This document shows, piece by piece, positions 1 to 14,225 of a DNA stretch of 64,000 nt. Made by a program: the position numbers and the translations under genes. Location: assembly GCA_013398955.1 (NCBI GenBank), contig VWPU01017401.1:62001-126000 (forward strand), written 5' to 3'. Source of the stretch: Callaeas wilsoni (Eukaryota; Chordata; Aves; Passeriformes; Callaeidae). A model generated the notes under the pieces. It worked only from the letters and a program-made list of their open reading frames with translations, was not told the DNA's origin and made no database searches. The first letter of the stretch is position 1. The number at the start of each line of letters is the position of its first letter.

Positions 1-1455
1 GCAGGATGCTGGTGGCTGGGGAGGGCTGGCTCTGCCTGGCTGTGGCCTCTGGGCTGTTGGCATACGCTGCTCCCGGCCCCTCGCCGGCACACAGACCATT
101 AATAAGACTTTCCAGCCTGTCACTTCCACGCAGAATCCTTTGAAAGCCGCACTCCTCTGGGCCCATTAGTGGAAGGAGCTGTCTCTGTTGAAACATATGG
201 GGCTGTCAGGCTCTGTCTGTTGCTCTGAAAGCCGCCGCCGCTCTCGCTGTTTGCTGATGGGGGGGCAGCAGCTGTCTGGAGGAGGCTGTGATCAGGATGG
301 GGGCTTGGGAAGGGGCTGGGGGAAGATAGCAGGTGAGCTGGGAAGGATGCTGGTAAACGGTGAGCTGGTAGCTCGTGGGCTGCTGTAGGACATTGGGATG
401 CTGGGCAGCTCAGGGAGAGTCCCTCATGCTATGACTGGGATAGGGGAAAGAGGTACATCTGAGGACATGGTGAATATCAGGGGCAGGCTGAGACAGCAGG
501 AGACATGGCTGACAGCAGAGTTGTTTGGACTTGTCTGGGAAAGGAGAGGATGGCAGCAGTGTTGGGTGACTCTATGGGGACGCTGCAAAACGGAGACTTC
601 GGAAAGCGTCATGCGGTCACACGGCGCTGGAGTTTCTCATTAAGCAGCACACCCGCCCCCCAGCTCCATTTGCAGAGACTGAACAGGATTTAATGGAGTC
701 CCTTGATTTTTTCCTCTGAAATATTCATAGGTTTTAGCAGTCCATTTCATGCTCACCTCCTTCTCCATTAACGAGCATCGAAGAGGGGCTGGGTGGAAAG
801 TAGGCTGCTGTGGAGCCAGGGAGACAGAAAAAGGGACCTGTGCCTCTGACCAGGGACTGCTGGGAAGCGATCCATTCCTGGGCTGCTCCATGGCCCTCTC
901 ACTAGGCCTGAAAAATGACTGGAAATGAGCCCTGGGCAGCATGGACAGGGAGGTGATTAATACAGTGGGAAGGGAAGGAAACCAATTAAGCAGAGCGTGC
1001 TGTCTGGAGCTGCTGCCCCCCACCCCTGTCACACAGATACACCCGTGTCTGTCTCCCTGCCTGTGTTCATAATGTGCAAGGCCAAGAGCTCTGTAAGAAT
1101 AGCACAGGCTGACAAAAATGTCTGGAGGCAATTAGTTTCCTCCTTGCCTCAGCACTAACGCTGTGCTAGGATACAGGGAAAGTCCAGAGCTTCCATGAGA
1201 CAGCACAGAAGCCCAGAAGCTGGACTATGGATGCCCTGTCTGCAGTACTTGGCACAGCTGCTGGGAAGTTTGGAGAAAGAGTGTAATAAATAGTGCCATT
1301 GCACTCTGGCATATGAAATGCCCCAAAAGATCAGGGCAGGTGGGATCTCAGAGCATTTTCCAGACCGTTAGGTGCTAAACCAGGGCTCTAATAGTCTAAC
1401 TAACTGGTATGTCCCCATCAAGGCCTACAACCAAATATCTCTAGGATTCTAGAGA

Positions 1456-1546
1456 AAGGTGTCCCTGCTCATGGCGGCGGGGGGTTGGAACTAGATGATC
1501 TTTAAGGTTCCTTCCATCCCAAAACATTCTATGATTCCATGATTTT
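1456..1546 (+). mobile_element. CR1 LINE, 3' end fragment
   Basis: The stretch shows the 3' terminus of avian CR1: GTGTCCCTGCTCATGGC, then GGTTGGAACTAGATGATCTT, then TAAGGTTCCTTCCATCCC and the terminal ATTCTATGATTCCATGATT, the short direct repeats that end CR1 copies. Only about 90 bp remain, a typical 5'-truncated insertion. The plus orientation is opposite to LSAMP. Confidence 0.92.
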
Positions 1547-4500
1547 GGGGGTGGGGACAGGTGCAATTCTCACAACTCTGCTCCAGAGTCAAACCTTTTT
1601 TGCAGCAATCACACTCCTAAAAGCGTGCAGTTTAAAGTTCTAAGTAAATTTTTACCAAGGTCTCCATGGACAACAGTAGGACCTGGACAGCGCTCTAGGA
1701 AAACAGAGTGATTCTCCACCAGTGCTATCCCTGCAAAAAGTACAAGAGATGCTCGACAATGGGCTTCCAAGTTCACTTGGCTTCTCTCTGCATTACTGCT
1801 TTGATGAGCAAAAAGAGCAAAATCTGCATGCTGATGAGTTGTTCACTCTGCCTGACAGAGACAGAAAGCAGGATTATAAATGCTCCATTTCCTGTGGTTC
1901 CTCCCTGCTGGATTAAAAACCAAAACAAAGTCACAGATGCAACAGCACCTATTTATTCTTGCTCTCAAAACACTCACTAGTCAGGCTGCTTCCCCTTCCC
2001 TCCCATACACCCATACACGCGCGCTTGCATGTGTCCTGGGAATCAGATGTTTATGCAAGTATTTGCAGGATGTTCCACATCTCCCTGAAATGATAATCAG
2101 CATGCCCAGAATCAGCTTAATTACTAAGCATTCAGCATACGCCCACAGGCTCTTCCAGGGCAGCTCCATGAAGCATCTCTATGAATGAGTCTGCATGTTT
2201 TTCCTCCACTGCCACACACGGCTCCTGATCAAGAGCCCGGGCTCTCACGTCTGAGCCGCTGAGTTGTCTGGTTATTTATTTATTTCCAGGAAGGAAGAGA
2301 GACATTTGTAAAGCAGCAGCAGCAGGGCATGAGCAGACACTGAGAGTGCCTCAGGGTGAGACTTGGCTACCTCTGATTTTTTGCAGCAGGAAAATGCAGG
2401 ATATCCTTCCTCCATGCAGGATAGAGACATGAATGATCCCAGTTTTAACTGGGCCAGATAAGAGATTTAAACATGCCAGGTCCATAGTCTGGCAATTAAC
2501 TCTCTCTGTAGAAAAGACAAAAATCAAGACTCTAAGCACCAGGAAGTGTGGAACTATGAAGTTTTGCCACCCATGGGTTGCAGCCTGGCACATCTGGGTG
2601 CTCAGCAGACAGGCACTTTCTAAAGAAACGAAGGAGTGCTTGGTTTAGCTGAGGCAGTCAGAAAACACCCTGCTGAGGTAAGAAAGCACTTTCTGAGGCA
2701 GTAAAGTGCACTTTCTGTAAGAAAGAGCACCATTCATGGCTCTTCAAAACTTTTCTGAAGGATTTCCTGGACTGAGGCTGTGGGCATCTACAAAGATCAT
2801 GGCCACGTTTTTGCATGTAGTCAGTGCACTTTCTATCAGCCCCACAGCAAACAATCCCTCATGTAACATCTCAGGTGATTTCACAGAGGTGCTGAGCACA
2901 GGTGGAAGAAAGATCCAGGCTTCCCCTCGTCACATCTGTGAGTCTGACAAGGTTTGGACTCTTCAGACAACTGTAGCTGACTTCATTTCCTTCCCTGTGG
3001 CACTGCACTGGCAAAACTCACATGAAGATCCTATCACAATGTTATACACTGGAAGCATTCAGGGCTATTAAGGTCACACTTCACTAATTTACTGCCTTTT
3101 TGTGGAGCACAAATGAGCCACAGAGCCCAGAACCAGGGAACCCTTTTCTGTCTCTACTGTGCTTGTCATCACATGGCAAGAAGTGGCCAGTTAAAACACA
3201 AATCCCGGTGTCAGAGAGACATAATCAAACCAGCATTTTGATCTGAAGCAAGAGAGGAGTTCCCAAACAGAGGTTCACTTCTCCACCCAGGCATGTTTAC
3301 ACAAGGAGATGTGACTTTTCCTCTCTGTTCGTAAATGAAATTTTTAACCATTTTGCCCAATCTTCCACATCCCAATTCATTAAATAACTCGAGACCCTGT
3401 GTATGTCAGGCCTTTGCTCACACAGGCACTTGGCTGTTGGTCGCCACCACGGGTAAATAAGATGCTCTGGGGTGCCCAGGTAGCTGGCCAGCTCTAGCTG
3501 TTCAAGTTTGGTGTTAGTAATGCCAAGACTTAAGGCCTGTCCCATGTCGCTGGTGGTGTCTGCAGACCTCAGCAGTCTGCCAGCCTCAGCATCACAGCAT
3601 TTCTATCACCCTGCACCCGGGAGCTGTCAGAACTCTTATCGGTGTTATCTGCACAACCCCTGGAGCACCGTAGGAAGGATCATTATGACAACAGAGGGCT
3701 GTGAAGGCTCAGACCCTCCAGACATTTCGTGGCACCTTCCTCCTGGTTGGGCAGCAGGGCTCTGCCGCTTGCGCAGGGCTGTTGGAAGAGGCTGTGACAG
3801 AACACACAACTGAGCTAATCTCTCAGGATTTCCGGCAGATCAGATCAGTAACTGCTCTGCCCCGAAGTATTTATTCTGCGGGGAACGGGATGGGAATAAC
3901 ACACACCTTTAGGCCTTGTTAAAAATACATGCTTATGAAGACAGCTCTCCTCTCAGGCTAAAATTGTCTCCAGGGACGATCTCTGGGGAATGCCTGTGTA
4001 AGCAAAACACCCACCAGGGAAGAGGTTTCTCAGGGGGCGTGTCTGTAGGTGAGCGCTCCGCTAAGTGGAATGCCTGGGGAGAGCACGTTCCCGCACGATG
4101 TGCTGCCTGCCTCTACCTTTCCCTAAATAGCTCATCCTGTCCTTGCGGCTCGGAATACGCTTGTCACGGAAAAGTCCGCACATGTAGGGTAGGGCTTTCT
4201 TTTAGTTCATCCCTAGCTAGCTCTTAAGATCAAATTTTAAACTAGAAACACCTTCTGAGCTCACTCAGCTGCTCATCAGTAGCTGCTCTGTGCCAGCTGA
4301 GTTGTGCCCGGAGCCTTGGCACTGCACATGGGCACAGCCAGTCACCCCTTACATTTCTGTTAACATCCAGGTTCGAATTCCACTGCCATTCAAGCGGCAG
4401 CCTTTGCCACGTGGTGACACAGCAGCTGGTGTAATAGGGAAGGAAAATGAAGATTTTAGGAGGCCTTGACATAGGGAAGGCAAATGACTACCGAATCAGG

Positions 4501-5241
4501 GACTGGGGGTACGCGCCTTGCTCCCTGCTGGGGAACAGGGCAGTCGGGGGCAGCAGGAGGTTTTGGAGATAGGGCAGCCAGAGAGCCCTGCAGCTTGCAT
4601 GGCAGTCACAGCAAAGCATCCCTGTGCTGCTCAGAGCAGCTCAGCCCTGCTTTCTGCTGCCGCTGAGACTGCTGGAGGGGAAAATTAGATTTGCCTTTTG
4701 TTCAGCCAGCCTCACGGAAAGCCTCGCTCGGTGGCTGGGTGAAAAGCAGAACTGGCTCATGGTGCCTGCAGTTGGGTATTGGCTCAGTTGAGAGGGACCC
4801 CGAGAGCTGAACCTCCTCCTCTCACAGCTGGCTCTGAGAGCTCATGCTGGGGTAGAGGCACTGCATCCCTGCCACAGAGACATCAGGCTCCCTCAACAGA
4901 GCCTGCTGCTCTGCTTGTGGTGGAGAAAGCCATCGAGGATGGCAGAGATCCTTGGGACCTGCGCTTTGCTAAATGAGGCTCAGGACCCCTGGTGCATGTG
5001 TGTACTTACTTGGCTGACTGCGGATGCCTCCCAGATATGCCCTGCCCTGGTCCCATTTTCATCCCACCAGAGACTATCATGGCACATCCTGACAACAGGC
5101 AGCTGAAGAAGGGGGCAGAGTGCCCTCCTCCTTTCCTCACATTAGCCACATTCTATTCTGACTGGTCACCTCAAAGGCAGCTCTGGTAACATTTTCTGTC
5201 TGAAAGGTACTGATGCTGGAGCAGCATTTAAATTTATGTTG

Positions 5242-5280
5242 CCATAAAATATTTTTTCCATAAAACATTTTTTCCATAAG
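5242..5280. repeat. 16-bp tandem duplication
   Basis: Two 16-bp copies, CCATAAAATATTTTTT and CCATAAAACATTTTTT, followed by a partial third (CCATAAG). The copies differ by one base. Confidence 0.85.
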
Positions 5281-8200
5281 CCATGGGACAGATTGGAATC
5301 TGACACGTTCAGCTGTCGCTGGATGAAGGGAAGAGCAGAAGTGACGGGAAATTTTTGGGAGAACTATATTAAACTCTGTGTAGGATTTTGATTTAGTAGT
5401 AACAGTAAAATGAAATTTCAGCTGATATTCCATTATCCTGTTTGCACTGCACTCTAATAGCATTTCCATTCATAAAACAGTTCAGCTCCTGTCCTTTGGT
5501 GTTGATCTATTTGTTTTGCTCTAGAGCAGTTTCCAACACACAATGAATTTGCCTTCCTGCATACTTATATATACAGGAAAGGGACAACACCTTTCCAGGC
5601 TGCCAGCCTTGTCTTCACATGTTGAATCCTGAGAACGGATCCTCTCAACAGCACATTTCATATGGGTGACCCTCTGCAAATGTCTTTGTGAACATTTGCC
5701 AGATGTCTTTCTTCCCCCATCTTCTGGACTAGTGGAGTGCAGTGTGAGCAGATAGGCAACAGAAAGAGATAAAACACAAAAAGCTGGGCTAGGAAAGGGC
5801 AGGGGCTGAGGAGGCAAACACATTTTCTGTTTCCACCTGACCACGTCTCAGTGACCCATTACAAGTGCGTGACTTGCCTGGTTTTGCAGAAATCACGGTA
5901 TGCAGTCTCACCGGAGGGTTGCAATGCCTCTCCCACTAAGCCTGGCTTGAACTGGAAATCTTTTGTTCTTTTTGGCTCTGCTCTCACTCACAGAAGTCAG
6001 GTTGTACAGCCGGCACCCAGGCAACTGTGAGGCATCTGCTGGTACGAAAGCAGAGGTGCCATGTTCTCATTGCACTCATTCCTGAAAATTTCATCCCTTA
6101 TTTTTGGAATTTATAATAATGGGCTTCACTTTTTACTGATATTTTCCTAGGAACTCTGCAAGGTGAAGGCAAAGCACTATCAAATCCCAAGGGATTAATT
6201 TTAACCCTACTTTCTGGTGTCATTGTAGATAAATCACCCTTTAGATTGGGTTCAGCCCTATTTGTCTCCCTTCTCCACTCTCTTCCTATCAGATCCTGAA
6301 ATGCCTCAGCCTCCTTCCCTGTCTCCCAGCTCCTGCAAGACGTGCAGCCTCTCTCTACACCAGTGTTAAGTTACTAAGCAGCCGAGATAAAAGGTTCCCA
6401 CCTTCATAAATAATCAATGTGGGCCAAATGGCTTGTGCTTGCTCGACAAACTCATGCATGAGAAATAGAAAGGGAAGAGACAAACACTAACCCAGCAAGG
6501 AAAATAACCACCTCGTGCCAACAAAGATGGAAAGGAGATTGGGATAACAGAGAAGAAAGAGAACAAGAGTAGAAAAGAAGGGAGCTGAGCACCCATCAAA
6601 CACTTTAGTCTTTATTTGCAAAGTGTCTGGAGGCTGGTTTTGATTTAGCTGATTTACTCATTAAAAGGAAGTTACTAGAGCAGCCTGGTACCTGCCAGTC
6701 CCTGGGTGAGACTCAGCCACCGCCCATGCCTCTGATGGGTTTGCCCATGGTCATTTGGTGGCATTGGAGGGATGTAGGTGTGCAACCAGCATCTGAGGGA
6801 CCAGTGAGCCCAGCATCAGGGATCCTGGCTGCAAACACAGGGTGTGCTCAGAGCAATCACAGCCCAGGCAGCCTTTCTCAAGGGCCGCTATACAAAGGGC
6901 AGCTCAGCGAAATGGGCTGTCCTGCAAATTAGTTTCTGGAGTAAGATTGCCATTATAGAACAGCAGGACTTCAAGCTTCCAGAGCAGATGCCACACCTAT
7001 CCTTTGCCTCTGTGGCACGTGTCAAACACAGAGGCCCATCATTATGTGTCACGGGTGAATCCCTTCTATTTGATAAGTTCTGTGTCTAATAACTCTGCCA
7101 TGGGAGAGGAGCTCATTAGCCAGCCCAGCAGACTCATTGCTGTTGGTATGTCAATGCTGATTTTCACCACATGGGTGCCTGGCCCTTAAAGAAGGTGTCT
7201 GTGCTGAGAATCAAAATCGCACAGTAATGACAGTAACCTTTTCACATGACAGAGCTGATGGTGAGCCCAAATAGTGTCCCTGTGCTCCTTCTCTTAGGGT
7301 GATCCACAGACATTGGTAATGTGCATATAAGGCAAAAAAACCCCCCCATTCGTGCCTGATTCACCACTGAGTAACCTCTCACTCCAAGCTGGTGCCAAAC
7401 TTTTAAAGAGAGGCTTAATCCAGGGCAACGAGTCAGGTTTGGCACAGTTAGCTCAGGAGGTGTCAAAAAGGACTTCAGGCAGGTACTTGTCTACCTCTGG
7501 TATGAATCGCTACTGTTTGTAAGCACTGGACAGAAACTGCTGCCACAGTGAGGGTCCCAGGCTGTAGACTTCCCACTCCCTAAATTACTGCATTGCTTTC
7601 ACTGAACACAAGACCCTGGTCTGGCTGTCAAGCCTTGTTCCTTGTTTACAGGTGACCCTGGAGCTGGTACCAGATGCAGAAGGATGCACGGAGCTGTGCA
7701 CGGGCTCCCTCCCCATGACATGCACCTCTTCCCATCCTTGACAAGCTTTTGTCTCTTAGGGCAAGAGGATACAAGACTACAAAACAACCACATGTCACAG
7801 ACACAAAGCAAGAGAATGCAATGGCATCGCCAGTGCTTTGGAGATGAACAGAGTTCAGAAATTCATTAATTTAAATTGCCCAACCAACTGAGGAAGGGGA
7901 CTATTCCCTCTGGTATACAAGAAAAAACCACCTGACACAGCCATTCTCCTTGTGTCCCAAGCCAAACCTCCCTGACCTTAGCTGTCATCAGGCCATCCCA
8001 GTTTCTCAGACTGCTGTGTGAAGCTGAACACAACAGATTTTGGCCACCGGAGTAGTGATGAGTTCCTGCTCCTGTTCACCTTTGATGCAGTAAAAAACTG
8101 CTGCAGACACAAATTTAAAAAGGTGGGAGGGAAGATAGCATCAAAGCAAATTTACACTCCTGCTCTGAATAACTGTTTTCTCAGCTCTAATATTTATATA

Positions 8201-10869
8201 AGAGCAAGGGGAATCACTAAAAGGGCATGAAGGGAGAGCACCCAGAGTACAGACAGTGAGCAAGGGAGTGAGTGAGAACACTGGATTCCTTGGGAGATAA
8301 AGTTTCATTGCTACCGAATCAATCTTCTGAGCTTCTCTTTGCAATTTTGTCTCATTCGGTGCCTTTTGAAATGAGTTTCCATTTGTCTTTCTGGTGCTAA
8401 TTTTCCCTCATTTGCCACATCAAAGCCATCATTAGAGGCACAAAGTGCCTCCAGTGCCTTTTTTTCCTCCTTTCTCCAGTCATTCTCCTTAATATCTTTT
8501 GGTTTGTTAACTCAGCTATCACTCAGTGGCAATCAGATGCTTTTAGTCTGATCTAGCTGCCTCTGTACGCCCCATCCCTCCTGTTCTCAAGGACACATTG
8601 CTGCCTGGGGTAGTTCCCTGGGGCAGGGGCCAGGGAGGTGCTTTAGAGCAACTGAGAACTTTTATCTGCAAGCGTTAGAGCCCCTTATGAGAGATGTTTG
8701 ATATCTTTCCTTATTTCCATTTCAATTAGCTAACAGGGGTTACAAGTAGGAGAGGAAGAGTTTGGGCAGCACGGAAAATGTCCGGTGAGCTTCTGGTCTT
8801 TGCCCTCAAGCTGATTCAGGTTTGCTTGGAGTCAGGAGCTGGCTCCCAGCTGCTGGCTTACGGAGTGCTCACCTGTGCCCGCAGGAGTGGATCTGTCTGT
8901 GCAGCAAGCAGCACAAATCCTCCTGTCTTTTCCACAGCCCTCTGGTCCTCGAGCACTCCCCGATGTGCATCTCCCTAGGGAGATGCCCCACTACATCATC
9001 CTCAAGCAGACAGCAGCCCCAGACCATGCTTGCACACCCGTTCCTCCCGCTCGCTGCCAGATCACTTGGCAGTGACTGGGCTCCGGTGCGCGATCTGCCC
9101 GACTAAGAGAGCACACACCGCGGCTTGTGCTGGGTGCCAGGGCCGTGTCAGCTGCAGCCCCATCCTGCAGCGTGGGAGGCTTGCCCTGATGCCTGTCAGC
9201 AGCTCTGCTGTGCCAACAGCTGCCCTAGAAAAGCCTTGCAGAAGCTCCTCGTGCCACTAGCAGCAAGAGCAGATTGTCCAAGCGCGTGGCGCCGTGCTCA
9301 TGCCTGCTGTGTGCTGTGGGTGGAAACGGCAGCACTGCTCCTGCTCTGCCTCAGCCACCGCGAGAGGCCACACACCCGCAGAGGTACCAGGGTGCAGCGG
9401 GCGCTGTCACCAGCAGCTGCCTCCAGCACTGAACCTCTGCACATCTGCACTCCTGTGCCGTGGGGAAGAGCTTTGATCAGTGGCAGGAGGCAGCGCTGAA
9501 GGTGTGTGAGGCTCAGTGGTGGGAGGAATTTCAGGCTGAGTAAAGTATTGTTCACGGAAAGATGTGGAGAGCCCACCTCTCCCTTCACTACACAGACAAC
9601 CAACAAACAAGCACGGGTGCTGGGAAGGGGGTTGTCTCGTCTCTGTTACACAAACCAGTGAAGTCAGCAGCCAGTGAGATGATCCGGGAGAGGTTTTACA
9701 TGGCTGGGAGTTGTCAGGCCAACCTACTATGGGTGGTGGACCCATAGGCAGGCAAGGCAGCATTTTTTTGAGCAGGCTTCCCAAACCACATTGCAAAGAG
9801 TATGCATAGTCTTAGCTCAAGCTTGCCAGCAGCTCGTGGGTGCTCTGGATGACTGCTCAGTGCCTGTTTTCCACAGCTTGTGCCAACTGAAGGCACATCA
9901 AGTGAACAATATATTCCCTACAGGAATGCAGGGCCAGGACTGGAAGCCAGGTGCACTGTGAGGGACTGAAGCTCTGCTGGATTCCTGCACTTATGTCAAG
10001 TGCCTCGTGCATCCTCACTGACCCTCTGTCTGTGCGGCATCCTCGAGAGGCTCAGATCCAGGAATGATCTCTCCATCTGGGAGGACTGGCTTGAAAAATG
10101 GGTTGCAAGAGAAGGAAACAGCCTGGGAGGCTGGGCTCCAAGAGATGGAAAACCCAGATTCATGTGTTGAGCTGGCAATAGAGGGTGGGATCATCCATTT
10201 CTACCAGTGACTTCCACAAACTCTCCCACTGCTAGTACTGCATCCTGTCAACACAGGTATCAGGGGACTGCAACCCTAGAACCCTGGGGAAAGACCTGGA
10301 TAAAAACATCAGCACCCAAAGATGGGGCAGCAGCAGATCAATGCTGAGGTGTGATTTCCAAACCAAGCCTTGCTGCCCTCCCAGCCCTGTAAAAATTTTG
10401 GTGTAGCTTTCAACTGGCAGAGTAACATTATTCCTGGTCAGCATTTTGTAATAATTTGTAATATTTTAAAAGGCCTAAAATCAGATTTATCATCAAGGTT
10501 ACTGGAATGTGTGACAACTCTGTTATGAATTTCAATTAGCACCTTCCTCTTTGTGATAATGGTTCAAACATTCATTCCTCTAGTTTCCTGGTCAATGTAC
10601 CATTTTTATCTAACTGGAAAGGTGACACTTTTGAAGAGGAAGCAGTAAATGTTCTACAAACCATGTACTCTGAAAGTATTAAACATCAGAAAGCATTGTG
10701 TAAAGCTCATACTCTCCAACCTGTTCTCAAGCTTTTACAGATACCACACCTGCCATGTGTGGACAGAGTTCATAACAGAGAAAATAGACCAATAAAAAGG
10801 TGTTAGGTACAGACATTTCTCTGGAAATCAGTGCAATTTCCAGCTTTCGGAGGAAAGCTCAGTTTGTGC

Positions 10870-11262
10870 TCAGTCAGTTTGAAGATGACACTAAGTGTGG
10901 CAATGTTGGTCTGCTGGAGAGTAGGAAGCTCTGCAGAGTAATTGTGGTCAGGCTGGATTGATGGGCTGAGACCAACAGCATGAGATTCAGGCAGGGAAAG
11001 TACTGAGTCCTGCCCTTGGGTCACAACAACCCCACGCAGTGAAACAGGCCTGGGGAAGAGTGGCTGGAAAGCTGCCCAGCAGAAAAAGACCTGGGCATGC
11101 TGGTTGACAGTGGCTGAACATGAGCCAGTGTGTTCCCCTATGGCCACGAAGGCCCATGGCATCCTGGCCTGTGTCAGCAACAGTGTGGCCAGCAGGACCA
11201 GGGCAGTGATTGTCTCCCTGTACTCGGCACTGGTGAGGCTGCACCTCAAGTTCTGGTGTTTT
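10870..11262 (+). mobile_element. CR1 LINE fragment, end of the reverse-transcriptase ORF region
   Basis: Resembles the CR1 segment just upstream of its 3'UTR: GATGACACTAAGTGTGG (the DTK motif area), GACCTGGGCATGCTGGTTGA, then GGCATCCTGGCCTGTGTCAGCAACAG, GTGGCCAGCAGGACCAGGGC and the CTGTACTCGGCACTGGTGAGGC block. It stops at the CAAGTTCTGG position, so the 3' end is missing. Indels break the frame. An old, decayed copy, truncated at both ends. Confidence 0.85.
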
Positions 11263-13841
11263 ATCCATCACAGTTTATCTCTCTAAATCTGGATCTTTGC
11301 CCATTCTGACAATGCCTGCTTTGGATAGCAAAAGCCAGTCTTGGCCGAATTGCAAGATATTTTTATGGACATACATTTTCCCATAGCCTTTGAGTACTAA
11401 AACCCTTAACTTCCAATTGCAGTTTAGCTGGGTTTGAACATAGTTCAAGTTCCTCAATGAGGAAAGATGAAGAACACAGTCCCCAGAACATCTCATCACT
11501 TTTCTTACTCTTCTGGAAATTTTGAGTTATGGTAAGTGCTAAGAATTCAGATCCTCATTTACTGGTAGGTCTGCATCACTGCTAAGAATGTCCTATGTAC
11601 ATTTTGCAGGGAGAACAGGGTACATTTAATAACTGCTCTTACAGCTACAAAAAGCTTTTCATGGTGGTAAAAGCAGGAATTAATGTTAATGAGTCTGCTG
11701 TTAGTAAGGAGTACTATTGGTGTTATGCTCACACCTCACCAAATGCAAAACTTGTTTGTTAAGCAGATGCCAGTGTTAACAGCCAAATTCTCTTCCCATG
11801 GATAACTTAGTGTTAGTTAAATGCACCATTAAAAATAATAATTTAAAATGTCAATGAAAAGAGGGGTTGTGCCTGCCAGGGTTTATCTTGTCTTCTTTTT
11901 AGCCTCAGCTTTAAGGTGGTGGAGGTAAAAAGGCAAAGGCAGCTTTTCCAGGTGTGTTCAGAGCATACACACTGAGGTGAAGCCCTGGTAATGCTGGTGT
12001 CATTTGTGTAGAGCACCACAAACCTGGCCTGTTTCCACTTCAGTGACCAGCCAGTAGCGCTTGGTACTGACCTTAATATCCACAGAGCACAGTGGTAGCC
12101 CCTGCCCTGGCACTCTCCTCACCAGCTCTGCTGTGATCCTCCATGCTGCACTTCCTGGCTCTCCCAGCGCCACGGAAGGGAACGATGGCGGTGGAGGAGG
12201 GTTCATAACCCATCGCTTCTCTTCGGTCTCAAATAGCAAAGGTGTGGTAAGTGCTACTCACGTTCATGTTCACCATCCTGCTTGCACCTCATGCTCAGTG
12301 ATGCACCTCTGCTTAACCCACTGTTTGTGCTGAGCTTCTGACAGCTCTGGTTTTATTTAATTTCATGCAGTTTAAGAAACAAGTCTGTACTCCACTGGAA
12401 ACCAGGCTTACTTTGTTGTATATGTTATACTCCAGAAACAAAATTAGATATAACTTTTCACAGAATATACCCCTGTTTTGTAGGCATGTCTTGCGTCTCT
12501 GCCCCAGTGAACTGTAAATAGGCAACAAGAGAGACAGTTGAAGGTGACATAGAGGCAGTGGAGGCACCACACAGGTATGGGCAGAGCAGACCCAGAAGTA
12601 AGAAGCCCTGGTTTTTCATGCTCCAGCAGTGAGCGAGGACGAGACCACCTCCTTTTCAGAGCTGCAGCCAGGCTATCCTGCAGTCCAAGCTGAGCCTGGC
12701 CATGTGCAGCCTCGTGCTGCTGCCCGGGCATTGGGTGCAGGCACACACTGCCCTGTACGGTAGCACAGTTAGCTGTGTCCCTGGGCGCCACCAGGAAACA
12801 GAGATTCTCCCTCTGGGAAAAGGACAGTGATGCCAGGCTGTGACAATTGGGTGGCACTTACATGACAGAGAGACACCCCCAATGTAGTAATTTGGCTGTA
12901 GATGTCCTGGGTTCTCCAACTCTCACATATAAATTGCTCAGGTGCTGCTTTCTCCTTTGACCAGGTTTTTCCTGCTTCTTAGTTTCTTCACCCCTTTGGC
13001 TGTGTTTGCTTGGAAACTTGCCCAGGCTACTCTGCTGCCCTCTTCCTCCTGCTCCCTTCTAATCTATTCCTTTCATGCCTGCTTGTGCCCACGGTACAAG
13101 ACTCGTGCCCCTCTTCCCATTGTCCTGGCTGCCCTCATTCCAAGCCCCATGCCCTCTCCACTCCCATGCTTCCCCACTCCCTCCTTGTCATAAAACCTGG
13201 CCTCTCCAGTGCTGCATCCTGCTGTTTTCTGGCCAGCATTTCCTGCCTCCTTCCTCACCACCCTCCTTTTCTCTCTCCACCATCTCCACCATCATGCTCT
13301 GTCTTTTGATGCTCCCGTCCTGTGCTCGCCTAAGCAGCTCAGCCTCAGCCCATTCCTTCCATCAGCTTCCTTGTTCCTCCCCTCCTGGGACTGCAGCCTT
13401 GATCCCAACCTCTATCTGCACTCACAGACATACAGTCATGCTATTTAACTAATTTAAAAACCCCCAAACCAAACAAGAAGCTGAAGGCAAGTGCTGACTT
13501 CAGGGCTGTGCACTGCAGTTTTGCCTATGGCCTCTCCTCTTCTCCTGGCAGCCTCATTTCAAATCTATTTCCAGCCAGCCTGCTCTCTGCATCCCCAGGC
13601 ACTGCACTGAAGGGGCCAGATTGCCTGAGGTGACACAGCACCCTCAGTCCCAAGCCACTGGCCTCTGCCCCACTTGCAGCCCTGTACCACCTTGCCCCTC
13701 CAAGGAAGGTGAGGGAAGGGGTAGCCTGGCCCACATTCACCCTGTGGGCTGGGAAGTCATCCCTAGACATGATCAGAGAAGATACAAACCAGAGTATGCA
13801 AGGAAGGGAGGGGAAATGAAGAAATATTACCTCTTTTCACG

Positions 13842-13847
13842 TTTATT
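13842..13847 (-). terminator. Probable distal polyadenylation signal of LSAMP
   Basis: AATAAA on the minus strand, inside the run TTAAATAAACGTG, preceded by A-rich and T-rich UTR sequence. Downstream on the minus strand is a T/G-containing stretch (TCTGGTTTGTATCTTC, about 13780-13796), plausible as the downstream element. Cleavage would fall near 13815-13830. Confidence 0.5.
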
Positions 13848-14178
13848 TAATTTTTGTATTTTTTTGTATTTTTTTTTTAAGATCACAGAAGAGCAGAGCA
13901 TTCATACATGTAAAGAAACAGAAACGAGATAACAGAAGTTAAATACATTGAGAAAAGAAAAAATAAAAAGCTTCTTTTTTTTTCCATCACTGGGTTTTGT
14001 TCATTTGTTTGTTGGGTTGTTTAGTTTTTTTGATCGGTTCTTTTACACACACACTTGCGCTTTTAAAACTTTCTTTCACAGAGCTAGTTTCAAAACCAAA
14101 ACAATGGCAAAAAATAAAATGGCCATTTTCTCGTTTCGTTAAAGAGAAGTTCAGCTCATGTCTACAGTGCTGGGGAAA

Positions 14179-14225
14179 AATATATATAAAGATATAGATA
14201 TATATATATATTTATATGTATATAA
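14179..14225. repeat. TA-rich microsatellite in the 3'UTR
   Basis: An imperfect TA/GATA run (TATATATAAAGATATAGATATATATATATATTTATATGTATATA), close to the inferred distal end of the LSAMP 3'UTR. Confidence 0.85.

Larger units (their letters stand above)
1..13824. other. Intergenic DNA downstream of LSAMP
   Basis: I see no coding exon here that I can recognise on either strand. Open frames are short, lack family motifs and occur on both strands. Two CR1 fragments lie at 1456-1546 and 10870-11262, and a 16-bp tandem duplication at 5242-5280. About 12942-13450 on the plus strand is unusually pyrimidine-rich. The rest is mixed-composition unique sequence. Confidence 0.6.

Noticed and set aside
640..1131. 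163-codon open frame on the minus strand
   Set aside because: Intergenic, low-information composition, no family similarity recognised.
10803..11271. Open frames on the minus strand over 10.8-11.3 kb
   Set aside because: Antisense shadows of a decayed CR1 copy.
1..13824. Exons of GAP43, a neighbour of LSAMP in mammals
   Set aside because: Nothing resembling GAP43 was recognised here. If synteny holds in this genome, the gene lies further left.
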